Position numbers and translations under genes: made by a program. Shown piece by piece: positions 60,534-64,000 of a stretch of 64,000 nt of DNA. The DNA is from Volvariella volvacea V23 (taxonomy: Eukaryota; Basidiomycota; Agaricomycetes; Agaricales; Pluteaceae). Position 1 is the stretch's first letter. Each line of letters starts with the position of its first letter. The DNA is taken from the NCBI GenBank assembly GCA_000349905.1, contig KB722738.1, positions 251,790 to 315,789 on the forward strand. Direction: 5' to 3'. The notes beneath the pieces were generated by a model. The model saw only the letters and a program-made list of their open reading frames with translations, was not told where the DNA came from and did no database searches.

Positions 60534-61158
60534 GAGGAGCAGATGATGTGAGCAAAGGACGTCGTGTCCTTGCTATCTTCACGAGTCAAAGATTAGGCTG
60601 CTGTGGGCCTGTGGTGTAGGGGCTGATGCTACTGGAACAGCAGCTCGAAGTCGCAGTCGAAAGTGACGCCGTGTTTGTCCATGTTTGATCCAGCTGATAT
60701 GGACCGTGGCTGTCACCCTATGCGTCTTCCTGAGCCTGGTCGTTGCTCTGGTTGATGCCGCACGTTACTCACCAGTGACGATACTTATGATGTATGGCGG
60801 ACCCTGTATCCCCAGCGCCAAAAGACTGTCCACATTTCTCTGCTGTTCCATTATTCGCTATGATGGTGCAACTGCATTGTACAGATACATTCACACATCT
60901 CGCATATTCTCGAGCCCAGAAAATTGCACAAAGCAAGGACGGAGAGTGAGACGTGTGGGTCATCAGAATAGAGTCGGGTTAGATTATCCGACTATCGGAC
61001 AATCAGCGCTGACACAAATCCCTAGACACACAAAGCCCTGGCTATATAACGCGTTATCCATCAGCAGCCCATCCATCAGTCATCCCACCACACCGGGTCC
61101 AGACCAGCCAGCCAACGCCACCCACAGAGTCAGATCCCAGTGACCCTCTGCCAATAGA
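60534..61158. promoter_or_regulatory. Divergent promoter region with TATA box at 61043-61049
   Basis: About 625 bases between divergent starts. TATATAA at 61043-61049 lies 110 bases before the ATG at 61159 and probably serves the DUF1349-like gene. Confidence 0.45.
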
Positions 61159-61812
61159 ATGCCGCATCCACCATCTCAAACCGAATCTCAGTCCCTCAAA
61201 ACCAAACCGCTCGCCGTGCAAACCTTAATCCCCCTCAACACCTCCCAAACCATCCCCTCCGGCTTCCCCTTCTCCTTCCAGATCCCGCCCTCCACCGACC
61301 TCTGGCGCAAGCCCCCCTCGACCATCTCCGATACCCAGCCGACGTTCTACACCGCACTCTACCTCTCCGAGCTCGCATCTGCCTCCGTCGTGGTGTCCAT
61401 CAAACCTGAGATCTTGTACGATCAGGTTGGACTGGTGCTGCTCTTCCCTTCTCGACCGGATAGGTGGATCAAAGCTGGCGTGGAGTACGAGCCCGATTTC
61501 GGGGGGCTGAAGAAGAGCTGCGTCGTCACGAGGGAATGGAGCGATTGGGGTATATCCGATATCAACACCGGGAAGAACGTGAGGATCAGCGTCGAGAGGG
61601 AGAGATTAAAGGATGGATCGGGCAAGGGTCCTTCGCTGTTGGTCAAGGTTAACGGGGAGGTTGTGAGAGAGATTACATGGGTCTTCTCCCAAGAGGACGA
61701 GGGTGTTCGAGAGGTTTGGGTCGGATTCTATGGTGCTAGGCCGGCAAAGGTCGACCATGAGCTCACCGCCGTGGTGGAGGAATTCGGTGTGGAGGCTTGG
61801 GATAACGCATGA
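61159..61812 (+). CDS. DUF1349-like (concanavalin A-like fold) protein
   Basis: Single-exon gene, 217 residues. PFSFQIPPSTDLWRKPPST, then beta-rich sequence with YDQVGLVLLF, WIKAGVEYEP, CVVTREWSDWG, VRISVERERL and VWVGFYGARP fits the DUF1349 family, whose members have a jelly-roll lectin-like fold. Yeast and bacterial relatives are poorly characterised; a sugar-binding or enolase-related role has been suggested for some. No signal peptide, so cytosolic. Recognition rests on the Gly/Trp-rich beta pattern. Confidence 0.75.
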   Translation: MPHPPSQTESQSLKTKPLAVQTLIPLNTSQTIPSGFPFSFQIPPSTDLWRKPPSTISDTQPTFYTALYLSELASASVVVSIKPEILYDQVGLVLLFPSRPDRWIKAGVEYEPDFGGLKKSCVVTREWSDWGISDINTGKNVRISVERERLKDGSGKGPSLLVKVNGEVVREITWVFSQEDEGVREVWVGFYGARPAKVDHELTAVVEEFGVEAWDNA

Positions 61813-62105
61813 ATCATGACACTTTACAATGCTTTAGGGTTTCAACATTGGGTCTGGGTTCCTTGATCTGGGTAGAAGGAGAGGTTCTAAAGGGATATGG
61901 CTTCCGTGTCTATTTCTTGTGTATAGGGAACAATCATCAATACTGGGCTTTGGGTTGTAAAGCAAGGGTTGGTATCATTATACTGTATGAATTGGCTTGT
62001 AGAAGGGAATACATTCATTGCAGTGAAAACAACGGAAAAGCTTGTCATTATATCGTGATAGCATGTTCCACTCATTCGACATCGTCCGATGGTATCCGTC
62101 TAGAT

Positions 62106-63193
62106 TTACTGGGTCTTGATTTTGGTGGCAGCTGTGAGGATGTTATCAATATTAGAGGCTCAGTGAAGTAGAAAAGGTCAGACGGCGTACTTTTCGGGAA
62201 GATCAACGACAAGCCACCAAAATTCTTCACCGTCCGTCCAAAGAACAATCCGGAGAGCAACAGAGCACAGAGCGCACGAGCAACCTCGGGGTCAACAGGC
62301 TCGATTCCCTTAGCCCCCGTCGCGCCACCAAGGATTTGCACGATGACCAGGTGCAACTCGGCCCAGAACGGTTGAGCATGCGTGAGGAGGGAGTAGAGGG
62401 CTGTAGCTGCTGGGGCACACCAGAGATCGGCCGTCGTCCATCCGTAGGCTCTGAGTTCTGGAGGGGTTTGGACGGTCCAGGTTGTTGGGCCGAGGAGGTT
62501 GAGCGTGTTGACGAAGAAAAAGCCTCCGTTGGCGACCATCTATGCAAAGATGCGTATAATCAGAATGTAAGATTAAAAACGCAGGGCAGAGATGGGAGTT
62601 GAGGAAATGAACGGATAGCGTACCAGAGAACTGAGGAGAAGGGTCCATGGTGACTCAGCGATAGCGGGCGAGGTGTGATTGATGATAACAGAGGGTATTA
62701 GGGTGCAGACCAAGATAGCACGAGTGAATCCATCCAAGAGAGATAAAGGTAACTCTAGTCCGGCAGAGATTGGAGGAACGAATGGAAGGTTGTCGACGAT
62801 AGCTTGTATTCCCGCGTATAAACCGGGAACGAGCCCAGAGAGCATGAATGATGGTGGCATCCCGAGTAGTGGCGCTGGATAGCACACGAAGCGTTAGAAT
62901 ACTGACTGCCCATTTGGAGAAAACATACCTGTCACTGCCTCTCCTCCATAGACAACCATCAAGGTCGTGGCGAGGTTTTTCATAAACGATGGATCTTCAA
63001 CCGTCTCCTTCCCCCCCTTCTTCGCTACATGCTTAGCATGGAGGTCTTCCCGCAGCTGTCGCAGGATGATGCAGAGCCGGAGACCACCCACGATATCCAG
63101 CGAACTGATACCCAGCCCGAACCAGGTGAACGGGGCGATAGGCTGTAGGCTGTAACGGTAAAGCTGGATGATGGGGGAAAGAATTGCCTCCAT
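62106..63193 (-). CDS. Multi-pass membrane protein, fungal conserved
   Basis: Exons on minus: 63193-62929, 62874-62624, 62539-62191, 62131-62106; 296 residues. About six to seven hydrophobic helices: FTWFGLGISSLDIVGGLRL, TTLMVVYGGEAVTAPLLG, MLSGLVPGLYAGIQAIV, AILVCTLIPSVIINH, TLLLSSLMVANGGFFFVN and RALCALLLSGLFFGRTV. Gly pairs within helices (VVYGGEA) are reminiscent of TRIC-type cation channels, but I cannot confirm that. The C-terminus is short and basic (PKTATKIKTQ). The 3' splice choice (AAA A|GTACGC) keeps this tail in frame. Confidence 0.65.
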
Positions 63194-64000
63194 GATGGCA
63201 GTAGCTGATCAAGAGAGGGTGCCTGGGGTATTGCAGCTATTGGCAGGTTGTATGTAACTGCGCTAGCTGTGTAGTCCTAATGGACGTAAATAAGTAATTC
63301 AACAGTCCAGCGCGTCATGGCAGCCAATCAGAAGCGCTGGATACCCTATATGTATCAACTACTAAATCGGATTAGCACCGGCACCGTAGTGCAACGGTTG
63401 TAACGGCCGTCACTCGGGAATGCGATGGGTTCTTCTCACCGGCTAACACCGTCAGTGCGCTGGTTCAAGACTGTCCCCTCCAGAAAACTTGGTTTCCACA
63501 ATCTCTCGCCCTGTAAAGGGTGACCTCGGATTTGGAATAATTTGTCCTTGACATGCCAGGGAAGCAATTCCGCAACATGCAGGACTCGCCGAGTTAGTCT
63601 TCGGAGATCAGGGCATTGTCGTCAGTCGCGCAGCGGTGCGGGCTTGTCGCAAACCTTTTTGCAGCACACATGTTACGAGTTTTGTTCGACGCTATGTTTA
63701 GCACCATTGTCCACTTGATCGCCTTGAGGATGGTTTATTTCTGTCTTTGCGACTACTGTTGGACATCTACAATGAAGCTGCCGTTTTGGGATCTGCTTGG
63801 CCCTGGCAGTGTGGCCTGATTCTGGCTATTTTTCGCTCCGCACGCAGCGCGCACCAGCCGTGGCAATTGCGTCGACGGGGTACCTCAGGAACGACCCAAA
63901 CTTTCGTTCGCTCCGCGATCTTCTCCAGCTTTTAGCTGATGCCATCTCGACAGGCATAACTCCTCTGCCGTCAACTAAGCACCATCACCCATACCCGAGA
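63194..64000. other. Right-end intergenic with tRNA-like Pol III boxes
   Basis: No protein gene recognised. TAGTGCAACGG at 63387-63397 fits the Pol III A box and GGTTCAAGACT at 63462-63472 fits a B box. No good acceptor or T stem can be paired by eye, so a real tRNA is not supported; a decayed tRNA or SINE is possible. Confidence 0.35.

Overview
This window is nuclear DNA of a basidiomycete fungus, most likely an agaricomycete. Genes carry many short introns (mostly 45-100 nt, up to 14 per gene, with tiny first exons). The gene content is also typical: a POIA1-type I9 peptidase inhibitor, several F-box/LRR-like genes, a NACHT protein, a Dicer, a SCAP homologue and a fungal-type GDSL (CE16-like) esterase. 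One 100-base run of N (60087-60186) marks an assembly gap. Exon coordinates were worked out by hand from GT/GC-AG borders and reading-frame continuity; every model given with an exon list and a protein length has an exon sum divisible by three.

Layout. 1-7 kb: SCAP (minus, cut by the left edge), divergent from Pdx1 of the pyruvate dehydrogenase complex, then a broken and an intact F-box gene. 7.7-11.5 kb: GDSL esterase and an unrecognised gene with an in-frame TGA. 12.7-15.2 kb: an 11-exon F-box gene. 15.3-21.3 kb: phosducin-like protein sharing a 190-bp promoter with a full Dicer. 21.9-27.6 kb: nucleotidyltransferase-like gene and a 15-exon WD40 protein. 28-38 kb: a Rho-type GTPase cluster with canonical CDC42, two divergent CaaX-bearing Rho-like genes and a decayed third copy, plus an unknown small gene. 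38.9-44.3 kb: SF3B4, a single-pass membrane protein, an I9 inhibitor and EMC4. 44.5-54.6 kb: an uncertain membrane protein, an Mcp1-type mitochondrial membrane protein, a senescence/spartin-domain protein, a broken F-box gene and an unknown small protein. 55-64 kb: NACHT NTPase, a T-cell-immunomodulatory-protein (FG-GAP) homologue interrupted by the gap, a DUF1349-like protein and a multi-pass membrane protein.

Most genes are ordinary housekeeping genes that do not form one pathway. The unusual part is 28-38 kb. Three related Rho-like genes (one plus-strand, two in tandem on minus) lie on either side of CDC42. They share a degenerate switch II and, where intact, a terminal CaaX box. The third copy carries three independent lesions. 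This looks like local birth and decay of atypical, possibly non-hydrolysing, prenylated GTPases. Other points of note are three GC-AG introns, a possible stop-codon readthrough, an esterase lacking its usual catalytic Asp, and two first coding exons of only 7 and 10 nt.
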